NCBI RefSeq assembly: GCF_024139115.2
Contig: NC_085140.1
Span: forward strand, 463,171,506-463,235,505
Origin: Armigeres subalbatus
Lineage: Eukaryota; Arthropoda; Insecta; Diptera; Culicidae
Length of the DNA: 64,000 nucleotides
Direction of reading: 5' to 3'
Under the pieces are notes generated by a model that saw nothing but the letters and a program-made list of their open reading frames with translations, did no database searches and was not told where the DNA came from. Of the stretch, positions 53,341 to 63,129 are shown piece by piece. Each line of letters opens with the position of its first letter. Positions within the stretch are counted from its first letter, which is position 1. The position numbers and the translations under genes are program-made.

Positions 53341-54190
53341 TAGACTTACAAGAATCAATGTCGACAGAAAAGAACTTTAGCATCAACCAAGAGAATAAGG
53401 ACTGTATCGAAAATATTGTTACCCACTGTTATCATAAGTGTTACTACTCAAAAGCTCAAGAAGGTATTGGTTTGTTTTATCCTCCCTGCATTCGATGTAC
53501 CTATTCATATGTTAAGTTATAAATTAGATTTTTTTTTGTTTGAAAATTTGTTGTTTCCGATGTATCGCAAATCGAAAGTGATAATGAAATTCAAAATTAG
53601 ATTCTTTAAAACTCATCCAATTTTTTTCGAAAAAAATTATGTTGATAACTTATTACCTCTACAGTCCTTATAACTGAGAAAGTTCTGTGTATGTGGTGGG
53701 ATATGAGCATAGATTGTTTCATGTTCAAGTTGCCCACGATACGATTCGGAACTTTTAAATGGAACTCGGTGTCCAACGAAACCCGAGGTTCTACGACATA
53801 GTTTATATTCCTTGATGGTTGCCCACTTTCAGTCGAAACTAAACTCATTGAACCGCTTACGGTTCGAAAGTGAAGAGCAATCCCCTTTTTCACGCAATGC
53901 ACAATCGGTGATATTCTCTTTTAACACTAGGATTCATTCGTTTAGAAAATCGTTGTACCTAAATTTTCAAATGGCTATATCTCAGTGGTTTTCCAACCGA
54001 TTTTCTCGGTTTTTTTTACCAACCTCTTAGCCATCTCTTCTAGTGTCTGGACATTACAAAATATTGTATCTAGGGGAGTTCAATTTTCTTACTAGAGGTG
54101 TTGGTTGATTCGATAGACCATTTTACTCCAGCACAATTTAGAGATCTTACAAACATCTCAAATGTCTGGATTTGAGTCACAAGTAAAAGA
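53341..54190. other. non-coding, nothing recognised
   Basis: Frames of up to 98 codons overlap on both strands. GGTTGATTCGATAGACCATT at about 54104 recurs as GGTTGATTCGGTAGACCATT at about 54481 with similar following sequence, a diverged ~65-bp direct repeat flanking the MITE below. Confidence 0.4.
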
Positions 54191-54192
54191 TA

Positions 54193-54421
54193 CACAGATA
54201 AAAATATGGTGTGATTTTAAATGTATTTTCATGCACATATTTGGAGCATGCAAATAAACGTAATATTCAATTGATCTCACTCTTCTTCTAAATCGAAATA
54301 AATTTAAATAGTGCTTGCTTGTAAAATTCAATAAAATTTAATTAAATATCGAATGCTAAATTATTTGATGGCATGAGCTGCAATTTAACACGTCGTTGAA
54401 TTTTCATAATTATTTGCTGTG
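54193..54421. mobile_element. 229-bp MITE, copy 2 (inverted)
   Basis: This is the reverse complement of 48602-48830 with moderate divergence and exactly the same length. Flanked by TA at 54191-54192 and 54422-54423. It starts CACAGATAAAAATATGG and ends AATTATTTGCTGTG. Confidence 0.75.
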
Positions 54422-54591
54422 TAAATACTCGGAGGATCTAACTGGGTTGATACTGCGGCATGGGACATCAAGGAAGCCTTGGTTGATTCGGTAGACCATT
54501 TGATTCAAATCCCAGGAAAGTTCGGAGATCCTAAAACATCATAATTTCATTCCGTGCCGATAGTTCGAACGAGCCAGACGTGTGTGCTGTG

Positions 54592-56250
54592 GGGGCAGCA
54601 GGGACCATGTCCAAGGGCTTGACAACCCCTCCCCAGCTGTCTGCGAGTCAGGGGGTTATGCCTAGGAGGTGGTGGGGTTAACAGGGGGCTCTGTTAATTC
54701 CCTCCCAAAAACCACATATCCGCAAGCAAACCCTATCAAGCGACCGTGTGCCGCTTAAAGCATACAAGCCACTAACCCCGAATCCCAAGGTGTCAGGCGA
54801 CCCGTGCCGATGGGATGAATGACCTGGGGGGTGAAACAATTAGCCAGGTCGTTAACGGAGCCTGTGGAGGTTCCACAGAGTGAGGGCTGCTTCGGCGGCA
54901 ATCGGGTGGCAGTGGGTGGTACCCACACACCCCCAAGTGGTGCACATGTGGTGCAAGCGAACGGGACCGAGTGGGGGACCGAGTGTATGGGTGAGCACAC
55001 AAGTAAGTCTCGCATAGTACGCATGGTCGGTAGTGTTAGAATGACTGAAGTCTGGTGAAGCCTGGCAGGAGTGTCGGGGGGCAGATACCTCTGCGGCACC
55101 TCAGAAGTAGGGGACACGAAAGTCTCGCTGCGTCTGGCAGGAGTGTCGGGGGGTTGATGCTTCTGCGGCACCTCAGAAATCGGAGACATGTAAGGTAAGT
55201 GGTGCCGCCCCGTTGCAGGATGGGGAGACCACCACACTGGCTGAGGACTATCTGGACTTCGAAATGTCAATAGGTGGGTGCTGCCTGCAAAGTACCTAAC
55301 GGAGACCTATTGGCAGTATCAAAGCCTGGGTAGGTGAGTGTTAGGCACGCTTGACGTGCCGGGTGTTCCACGCCCAAACGATGCACAGGAGGTGCACAGA
55401 GTGGATAAAAATGGGAGATGGGGGTATCACAACCCCCACTGAGTGAATGACTGAATGTCAGGAGAGTGGTGCACAAGTGGTGCAAGCGATTGGGACTGAA
55501 TGTATGAGTGAGCACACAAGTCAGACTCGCACGGTACGTATGGTCAGTGTGGCTGCTTAGGCAGTAGTGTGATCCGGCTGCTAGGGACGGACTGAGTGAA
55601 GTCTCGCTAGGCCTGGCAGGAGTGTCGGGGGGCAGATACCTCTGCGGCACCTCAGAAGTAGGGGACACGAAAGTCTCGCTATGACTGGCAGGAGTGTCGG
55701 GGGGTAGATGCTTCTGCAGCACCTCAGAAATAGGAGACATGAAAGGGTCTGCCTCGTAGCTGAGGTAGGAGCGGCATAGGAACCACCAACCTAGGGTCGC
55801 TTCCGGCTTGGAAGACAAGTGGTGCCACCCTGTTGCAGGACGGGGTGAACACCACACTGAGTGAGGACTGTCTATGTTGTGAGATGGCGGCATGGGGTAC
55901 CCCCTGCAGGGTACCTGTTAGTTGGTCCCTTGCAGTCATTCAAGCGGCATAGGCAGGTGAGTGTTGGGGCACATGTGGTGCCAGTATGTCTTGTGCAAAT
56001 GTGTTGCATGGGGAGTGTCGAAGAGTTGAGGCGCATACGTGCACTTGTGTACGTCATGGAGGGGGCGCAATGCCCAATAGTCATCCCCCCGAAGTATTGC
56101 TTAATTGCGGGCCGGGGGAATGACTGGAGAGGAAGGAGTTGGTTTTAGTGGGTCGGGAGTGGTGATCCCATCCCCACACTACCTGGGTTCGCCTCCCCTG
56201 GTGTCTGGTTGCAGATTTCCATTACCTTCTTAAAAAAAAAGAAAAAAAAA
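54592..56250 (+). mobile_element. 1.66-kb GC-rich retroposon nested in LINE 5' UTR
   Basis: The insert is flanked by a 16-bp duplication with one mismatch: AGACGTGTGTGCTGTG (54576-54591) and AGACGTGTTTGCTGTG (56251-56266). It begins GGGGCAGCAGGGACCATGTC and ends TTCCATTACCTTCTT plus an interrupted A tail (56232-56250). No reverse transcriptase is encoded, so it is a deleted or non-autonomous LINE-dependent element. The base composition is much richer in G than its surroundings. Minus-strand frames of 171 and 208 codons (54755-55270, 55267-55893) are Pro/Thr-rich by-products of repeats. I cannot name the family, although R1- or LOA-type 5' regions look similar. Confidence 0.75.
55058..55755 (+). 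repeat. 72-bp tandem pairs within a ~550-bp duplication
   Basis: CTGGCAGGAGTGTCGGGGGG begins units at 55062 and 55134, and again at 55613 and 55685, so the spacing is 72 bp within each pair and 551 bp between pairs. The wider blocks also correspond: GGTGCAAGCGAACGGGACC (54952) with GGTGCAAGCGATTGGGACT (55479), and the AGTGAGCACACAAGT word in each. The element has thus duplicated about 0.5 kb of itself. Confidence 0.8.
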
Positions 56251-56580
56251 AGACGTGTTTGCTGTGTCTCATCGCGGATTGTGTTCGGTAGTGCGAGTGC
56301 TATTGTGTGGTGCGTATCCTACCTACGGATCCAAGGCGATCACTGTCGGCGAGGGGAAGTAGCTGCTTCTGGCGACGCCAGTGAAGTAGGCTAATGTTAC
56401 TGCTGCTACCTACAGCAGCAGCCGCAGATAAGTGGCAAAGATTGTTGTATTGTTCTCCCACAGAGTGGGTCTGATTAGAATAGTTTGAATTAGTTTTTTT
56501 ATTAGTTTTTTTTCTAATTAGTTAATAGTTATTAGTTCTTAGCTTGTAATAACTATACTTTCAACACCTTGCGAGTGATA

Positions 56581-57954
56581 ATGGAGGCGGAGACTGCGGA
56601 GGGCAGTGGGCCTCCCAAAGATGGTGGTCGCACACGATTCTACCATGCATCTTCTCCTGGGCCTTGGGTTGTTTACTTTCGGCAGAAAGTGAAAAGCCTG
56701 GATTTTCTCGGCATTAAGCGAGATTTGACGCGTCGTTTTCCGAAAACTGATTTCCATCAGGTAAATCGGAACAAACTACGCATAACCGCACCTACATACA
56801 AGGATGCAAACGAAATCGCTAAAGACAAGGCCTACAATGTTGAATATTTGGTTTATGTCCCCTCGCGGGAGGTCGAAATCGAATGTGTGATCAACGCAGC
56901 GAGCCTGACTTGCAAGGATGTACTTGCGGGAAAATGCCGCTTAAAGAATGCAATGGAGTCTACTGTGGATATTCTGGATTGCAAGGAGTTGCATTCAGCT
57001 GCCATGGTAGATGGTAAAAGAGTGTATTCTAAGTCAGGTTCGCTTCGGGTGACGTTCGCCGGTTCGATGCTCCCAAAATATGTAGATATTGAAAATATGT
57101 TGTTTCCGGTGCGTCTTTTTGTGCCGAGGGTGTTCAATTGTACCAACTGCAAACAGTTGGGGCACACTGCCGAGTTTTGCGACAACAAGCCCCGTTATGG
57201 AAAATGTTTTGAAAAGCATAGGGAGGAGTCCTGTCAACAACAAGCTACAAAGTGCGCTTATTGTAGCATGGATCCTCCCCCTGGTTTGCAAGAATGCCCG
57301 GTGTACAAAAAGCGCACCCAAAAAGTGAAGCGCTCGTTGGTACAGCGCTCCAAGCAGTCATATGCGGAAATGGTTAAGTTGCAAGACACATCCGCCACAA
57401 CCACCGCCACGGCTGCTATTTCAGCTGCCGTTCGAGTAAGTGATTACTACGATTCCATTGCCACTGATGAATTGGACTCCGACGTAGCTGATATGGATGA
57501 TTCTTCGGAGGTACACGTGCCCGAAAAGAGGAAGCAACCGTCTTCCCCGGGATCGCGCCGTAAGAGAACAAAAGTCATCCATAAAAGCTTGCCAAAATCT
57601 GAAGGTAATGGGGGATTATTTAAAATCCCGAAGCAATCTGTCTTCACTGCTCCTTTGGATCCTAGTTGCAGCAAGACATTCCCGCCATTGCCTAAAACCG
57701 ATGTTTCCAAGAAACATCCGGTTAGGAGAATCAATGAAAGAAAAAATGCAATTCGCACTTCCAGAAAAAATATCCCGTCGAAGCGAGGATTGATCTCCTT
57801 TAAGGACCTCGTGGACCGTTTTTTGAATTTGTTCAATATTCCGAATTCATTGAGGCCAATCATTGACCTCTTTATACCAACAGTAGAAAGTTATCTGAAG
57901 CAATTGACTGTTTCAAGGCCCCTTCTTGCAGAAATTGTATCTTTAGATGGATAA
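56581..57954 (+). CDS. I-clade ORF1, Gag-like RNA-binding protein
   Basis: ATG 56581 gives 457 residues without a stop. A frame from the upstream TTG adds only four residues, so I prefer the ATG. After an N-terminal region with SSPGPWVVYFRQKVKSLDFL (a fold seen in I-clade ORF1) comes a zinc-knuckle region at residues ~185-245: CTNCKQLGHTAEFC is a normal CCHC, the next (YGKCFEKHREESC) has Tyr for the first Cys, and the third (CAYC...CPVY) lacks the usual His. A basic Ser/Lys-rich segment with KRKQPSSPGSRRKRTK could target the nucleus. ORF1 ends ATGGATAA, overlapping the ORF2 start by 8 bases. It would coat the element RNA. Confidence 0.85.
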   Translation: MEAETAEGSGPPKDGGRTRFYHASSPGPWVVYFRQKVKSLDFLGIKRDLTRRFPKTDFHQVNRNKLRITAPTYKDANEIAKDKAYNVEYLVYVPSREVEIECVINAASLTCKDVLAGKCRLKNAMESTVDILDCKELHSAAMVDGKRVYSKSGSLRVTFAGSMLPKYVDIENMLFPVRLFVPRVFNCTNCKQLGHTAEFCDNKPRYGKCFEKHREESCQQQATKCAYCSMDPPPGLQECPVYKKRTQKVKRSLVQRSKQSYAEMVKLQDTSATTTATAAISAAVRVSDYYDSIATDELDSDVADMDDSSEVHVPEKRKQPSSPGSRRKRTKVIHKSLPKSEGNGGLFKIPKQSVFTAPLDPSCSKTFPPLPKTDVSKKHPVRRINERKNAIRTSRKNIPSKRGLISFKDLVDRFLNLFNIPNSLRPIIDLFIPTVESYLKQLTVSRPLLAEIVSLDG

Positions 57955-60900
57955 TACGGCCATACAAGATACAATCACTGTGCTGCAGTGGAACTGTCAT
58001 AGTCTGAAAAATAAATTAGACGTGTTCAAGTTTTTGATTCGCAATTCTGATTGCGATATATTTGCACTCTGTGAAACATGGCTTTCTTCTGAAGATGAAA
58101 TCAACTTCCACGATTTTAATATTATTCGCCAAGATCGGGATGATCATTATGGTGGCGTTCTTTTGGGGATCAAAAAGTGCTACTCCTTCTACAGAATTCC
58201 CATTCCGACTGTTAATGGCCTAGAGATCGTCGCTTGCCAAATAAATGTAAAGAATAAAGATCTTTGCATAGCTTCAGTGTACATTCCTCCAAATGCCTCT
58301 ATTAATCGTCGACATTTTTGGAGCGCAGTCTCCCTCCTATCATCTCCAGTATTGATATTGGGTGATATGAACGCATATGGTATTGGATGGGGCGAAACGT
58401 ATGACGATTATAGAGCGCCTATTTTCTATGATTTGTGTGACGATTTCAATTTGAATATTTTGAACACTGGTGAAGTAACTCGAATAGGACCAAATGGTCA
58501 ACAAAGCCGTATTGATCTGTCTTTATGTTCAAATTCACTATCATTAGATTGCACGTGGAAGGTAATTCAAGATCCCCATGGTAGTGACCATATGCCGATA
58601 GTCACCACAATTAAGAGTGGCTATCAACAATCTGAGCCAGTTAATGTTCCTTTCGATCTCACGAAGAACATTGACTGGCAAAAATTTGCATCGGCGGTAA
58701 AAATTGGTATTGAATCAACTGATACTCTTCCACCTTTGGATGAATATCGATTCCTTACTGACTTGATTCAAAAAAGCGCACTAGAAGCTCAGAAACGACG
58801 CGTTCCAAGTACATCTGTCATCAGAAGACCAGCCACTCCTGGATGGGATGATGAATGTACTAAGTTGTATTCTGAGAAATTTGATGCCTTCAAGGCCTTC
58901 CGTAAACACGGGATGCGATAACATCAAATTCAATCTTCTTAAAAACCTCCCAGATATCGCAAAAAGACGATTACTTGACCTGTACAACTGTTTCATGGAG
59001 TACAACATTGTGCCACCTGAATGGCGACAGGTCAAAGTAATAGCTATTCAAAAGCCTGGGAAACCAGCGTCTAATCACAATTCATGAGAAAATGCTTGAG
59101 AAAATTATTGGAGAAAATGATCCTTTCAAGAGTCGACCATTGGGTCAAAGAAAATGCATTGCTTTCAAATACTCAGTTTGGATTTCGAAAAGGGAAAGGA
59201 ACAAACGATTGTCTAGCGTTGCTTTCTTCAGATATACAACTAGCCTTTGCGCACAAGGAGCAGTTGGCTTCAGTATTCTTGGACATTAAGGGCGCTTTTG
59301 ATTCAGTTTTCATAGAAGTACTGTCAGACAATCTGCACAGTATTGGATTACCCGTTATTTTGAATAATTTCTTGTACAATTTGTTGTCAGAAAAACAAAT
59401 GAACTTCACACTCAGCACTCTGACAACTTCCAGAACTAGTTACACGGGCCTTCCCCAAGGTTCATGTTTAAGTCCCTTGCTTTATAATTTCTATGTCAAA
59501 GATATTGACAATTGTTTGGAAGGACAATGCACGCTCAGACAACTTGCAGATGATGCCGTGGTCTCTCTAAGAGGTCCATGTGCAGCTGTCTTGCAAGGAC
59601 CATTGCAAAGTACCCCAGATAATCTGACTGTTTGGGCCAGACATTTAGGGATCGAGTTTTCACCGCAAAAAACTCAGCTGGTTGTGTTTACTAAGAAGCG
59701 GTATCCTGCTCAACTGAAACTCAAGCTGTTGAATGATGACATCAACCAATCTTTATCTTCTAAATACCTTGGGGTCGTGTTTGATTCCAAATGTACCTGG
59801 AAACTCCACATTGAGTGTTTGATACAAAAATGCCGGAAAAGGATCAATTTTCTACGTTCTATCTCCGGAACATGGTGGGGTGCTCACCCGGAAGACCTTA
59901 TCAAACTCTATAGAACGACTATACTCTCTGTTTTAGAGTATGGCTCCTTCTGCTTCCTCTCAGCAGCTGATTGCCACCTGATCAAATTGGAACGAATTCA
60001 GTATCGTTGTTTGCGTATTGCCCTTGGCTGCATGCATTCAACGCATAACATGAGCCTGGAGGTGCTTGCTGGAGTTACTCCTTTAAAACACCGTTACTGG
60101 GAGCTCTCACTTAGAATACTCATCAAATGTGGAACAAGTAACACAATTGTTCTAGATAACTTCGATAATATGCTTGAACTAACTTGTCATTCAAGATTCC
60201 TGAGAGTTTATCTCAACTACATATCATCAGATCTTTGTCTTCCGTGTTATAATCCCCCTCGAGTTAACATCACCAACGACAGTTTCTCAATTGTATACGA
60301 TCTGTCCATGAAACATGCTATTCAAGGAATACCAGATCATCTTCGACAAATATCTATTCCCTCACTTTTTTCTGAAAAATATGAACATGTCAATTGCAAC
60401 AACAGATATTTCACTGATGGTTCTCGCATCAACGGATCCACTGGCTTCGGTGTTTTCAATGTAACTTCAACCACCTTCCAAAAACTTCAGGAACCATGTT
60501 CGGTTTATGTTGCTGAGCTGGCAGCAATTAACTTCGCTTTGGGGATAATTTCCAATCAGCCCGTAGACCATTATTTCATCTTCTCGGATAGTCTTAGTTC
60601 TATCGAGGCACTCCGGTCGATGAAACCGGTTAAGCACGCATCTTACTTTTTTACAAACATAAGAGAGCAGATGCGTGTTTTGGTCGTCATTCAAGATTAC
60701 CTTTATTTGGGTCCTATCTCACTGCTCAATCTACGGCAATGAGAAGGCAAAGGTGGGCGCACAGGAAGGTGAGGTTTATGATAGACAATTCTCGAGCAAC
60801 GAGTTTTTCCCATTAGTTCGTCAGAGTACTCTTCAAAGTTGGCAAAGGAATTGGACACACAATGAACTTGGACGGTGGCTATTTTCCATAGTTCCAAAAG

Positions 60901-61238
60901 TTTCTGGGTGAGCGTGGTTCAGAGGTGAGGACTTAAGTCGAGGCTTCATTCGCGTGATGTCGAGACTTATGTCCAATCACTATTCACTAAACGCACATCT
61001 GTACAGAATAAACCTTGTCGATAGCAACTTATGTAGGTGCGGAGCCGGTTATGATGACATCGATCACGTAGTTTGGTTCTGCTCGGAAAATGACGCCTCC
61101 AGAGAGCGACTATTGGATACCCTAGTGGCCCGAGGTAAACAACCCTTCACGGAAATTCGAGGTGTTTTGGGGGATCGTGATGCGGTCTATATGCAGGCCA
61201 TTTATAGTTTCATTTGTGATTCTGACATCAAAATTTAA
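57947..61238 (+). pseudogene. I-clade ORF2: endonuclease, reverse transcriptase, RNase H; broken
   Basis: The endonuclease spans 57947-58640 with LQWNCHSL, LCETWLS, ILGDMNAYGIGWG, SRIDLSLCS and GSDHMPIV. A deletion of roughly 150 codons near 58915 joins the linker (AFRKHG) to DNIKFNLLKNLPD. A small deletion with frameshift near 59082 precedes the reverse transcriptase: NTQFGFRKGKGT, VFLDIKGAFDSV (Asp), GLPQGSCLSPLL and LADDAVV (two Asp). RNase H has YFTDGSRINGSTGFGVF, AELAAINFALG and FIFSDSLSSIEAL. A frameshift near 60690 leads to IWVLSHCSIYGNEKA, a TGA at 60909-60911 follows, and the tail continues through CRCGAGYDDIDHVVWFC to 61238. Catalytic residues remain, but the frame is interrupted at four places. 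Confidence 0.88.
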
Positions 61239-61600
61239 TACTTTTTTCTGTCAAAGTTTTTTTTGTACTGTCTCTGTCTCTATGTTCCGTAGATCTCCTT
61301 TACTCATGACATCCGGAAGACGCTCCCAGTCGAACCAATCCTCGAGCACGACAACACGCCACATCGTCCCTTACGCCAAATGCCCGGATGAGCAGCCGAA
61401 ATTTCCTGATCCCGAATCCTAAGCCCCGTCCATCCTTAAATAATGTAAACTAACTTCGAGTCACCACGAGTACGCTGGCTCCTATCCTCTCTTACTAACT
61501 GAAAAATTAAATGATATTGATTGTATATATCACAAAGAACCATGGCTCCGTAAAGTGTTATACACGCCTGAGCCTACCAAATAAACGAACTTGAAAAAAA

Positions 61601-62240
61601 AACCCAGATTAATCCACCTAGCGGTGATGGTGCCTTTCTCGTACGTTCAAAAGGTTTGGAAAAATCTAAAATAACACTAATATGTGGATTGGTCTCATTT
61701 TTCAAATTTGTTTATATGCAAAAAACAATTCTCGCCAAACGCAATTTGTTGCAAACAAATCGGATGAGCATAAGAGCAAAAAATGGCATTTTATTTTGTA
61801 GTTTTAGAATTTTTTTTTTGCCGTAGCTTTTGACCCAATTGTACGATCCGGCCAAGTTTCTATAGGAAACAATGGGACAAGATTCTGCGTCGAATGCAAT
61901 CTGTTGCGAGCGACCTGAGAAGCACACATATTGCACATCAATCACAGTAACTTATATATGACCGGAATCAGTCACAATATGGTTACTGCAACCAGATTTG
62001 TTGAACTTGTGTTGCTTGGGGAATAGATGAAGTCTAAGTGCTAAAAAAGTGAGCTAGACTTTTTTGAACTCCTTTTCGCAATAAATAGTAATTTGACCAT
62101 AACATCTAAGCCCGATCTGGCCAATTTTCAATAAGAAAATATGGGACATTCTGCGTCGAATGCAATTTAATGCGAGCAAATCGGTTGAGGAAAAGTGCCT
62201 GAAAAATGAGTGTGTTTTTTAGCGATTTTTCCATAAAAAA
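61601..62240 (-). repeat. 167-bp monomer family, locus 4 start
   Basis: The LINE tail abuts ACCCAGATTAATCCACCTAG and GTGCCTTTCTCGTACGTTCA, border motifs of this family. Two diverged monomers follow on the minus strand: TGGGACAAGATTCTGCGTCG (~61872) and ATGGGACATTCTGCGTCGAA (~62141). Frames such as 62106-62438 are by-products. Confidence 0.6.
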
Positions 62241-62479
62241 ACCCGACTTAATCCACCTACAGTGAACGCAACCCTTCTTACACTTTTGAATGGTTGTGTG
62301 TGCCCAGTGCATATTACAATTTCTATGCATATGACCTTCAATTGAATATAAAATAACTGATATTATCATGCTTTTATCGATTTCAAAATAAAAATAAAGG
62401 GATATTTCTGGAAATTTAACAATTTTTAAAAAATACAAAAAGACTGCAGATTTGATTTGCCGCCTTAAATGGCAATATT

Positions 62480-63072
62480 ACAGCTTCTGTTTAAGCCCAA
62501 AAGAGTTCAAATCGGGTCATAGACGGCTGAGATATTGGTGTGACAATTCTTCATTAGTAGTCTGAAAATATATCTCATATTCGTATTTCACAGATATCTC
62601 TGAAACCGAATTTCCGATTGCAGAAAAAAATTAATGGGTCCAATGACAAAAACATAGCTTTCGTTTAAAGATAAAATCGCACAAATCGGTCCAAGGACGA
62701 CTGAGATCTTGATGGGACATATTTTACCAATGTGTGAAGTTGATACGTCTAATGCTTTATGTTCGTATTTCAGAGATATCTCCGGAACCCAATGTCCAAT
62801 TGCAAAAACAAAATACAGTGGGTTCAATGGCAAAGTCATAGCTTTCGTTTAAAGATAAAATCATGCAAATTGGTTTACAGACGGCTGAGATTTTCATGTG
62901 ACATTATTTTGTTAGTTTTCTGAAAATACACTTCATGTTCGTATTTCTCACATATCTCTGGAACCAAATGCAAAAAAAATAAACTTGTACAATGACAAAG
63001 TCATAGCTTTCGTTTAGTGTTAAAATCGTGCAAATCGGTCCACGGACGGCTGAGATCTTGATGTGACATTTT
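62480..63072. repeat. degenerate tandem repeat, ~165-185 bp
   Basis: GGACGGCTGAGATCTTGATG variants recur at 62525, 62699, 62883 and 63048. They are accompanied by ATAGCTTTCGTTTAAAGATA, TTCGTATTTCACAGATATCT and CAAATCGGTCCA. Units differ in length, so this is an older array than the one downstream and a different sequence from it. Confidence 0.75.
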
Positions 63073-63076
63073 TGTA

Positions 63077-63120
63077 ACGCACACACATACGCACACACGC
63101 ACACACACACATACATACAT
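63077..63120. repeat. CA/CATA microsatellite
   Basis: About 44 bp of ACACACATACGCACACACGC-type dinucleotide repeat, ending in CATACATACATG. It joins the array above to the GAGCTGAGTTGATTGGTATA block at 63136. Confidence 0.9.
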
Positions 63121-63129
63121 GTGCTCAGT

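Larger units (their letters stand above)
54548..61600 (+). mobile_element. I-clade LINE (MosquI-like), with nested retroposon
   Basis: The element has a 5' UTR, a Gag-like ORF1, an ORF2 with endonuclease, reverse transcriptase and RNase H, and a short A tail at 61592-61600 after an AATAAA (61581). RNase H at the C-terminus and three zinc knuckles in ORF1 fit the I clade. The 5' end is uncertain; CATTCCGTGCCGATAGTTCG near 54548 is a guess because 54592-56250 is a foreign insert. No target-site duplication was found. ORF2 is damaged, so this copy is not autonomous. Confidence 0.8.

Noticed and set aside
54755..55893. 171- and 208-codon minus-strand frames rich in Pro and Thr
   Set aside because: They run through the 72-bp repeats of the GC-rich retroposon and mirror its low stop-codon density. 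No domain recognised.
54548..61600. TSD for the I-clade LINE
   Set aside because: I compared the sequence after the A tail with candidate upstream positions and found no convincing direct repeat, so the 5' boundary is left open.
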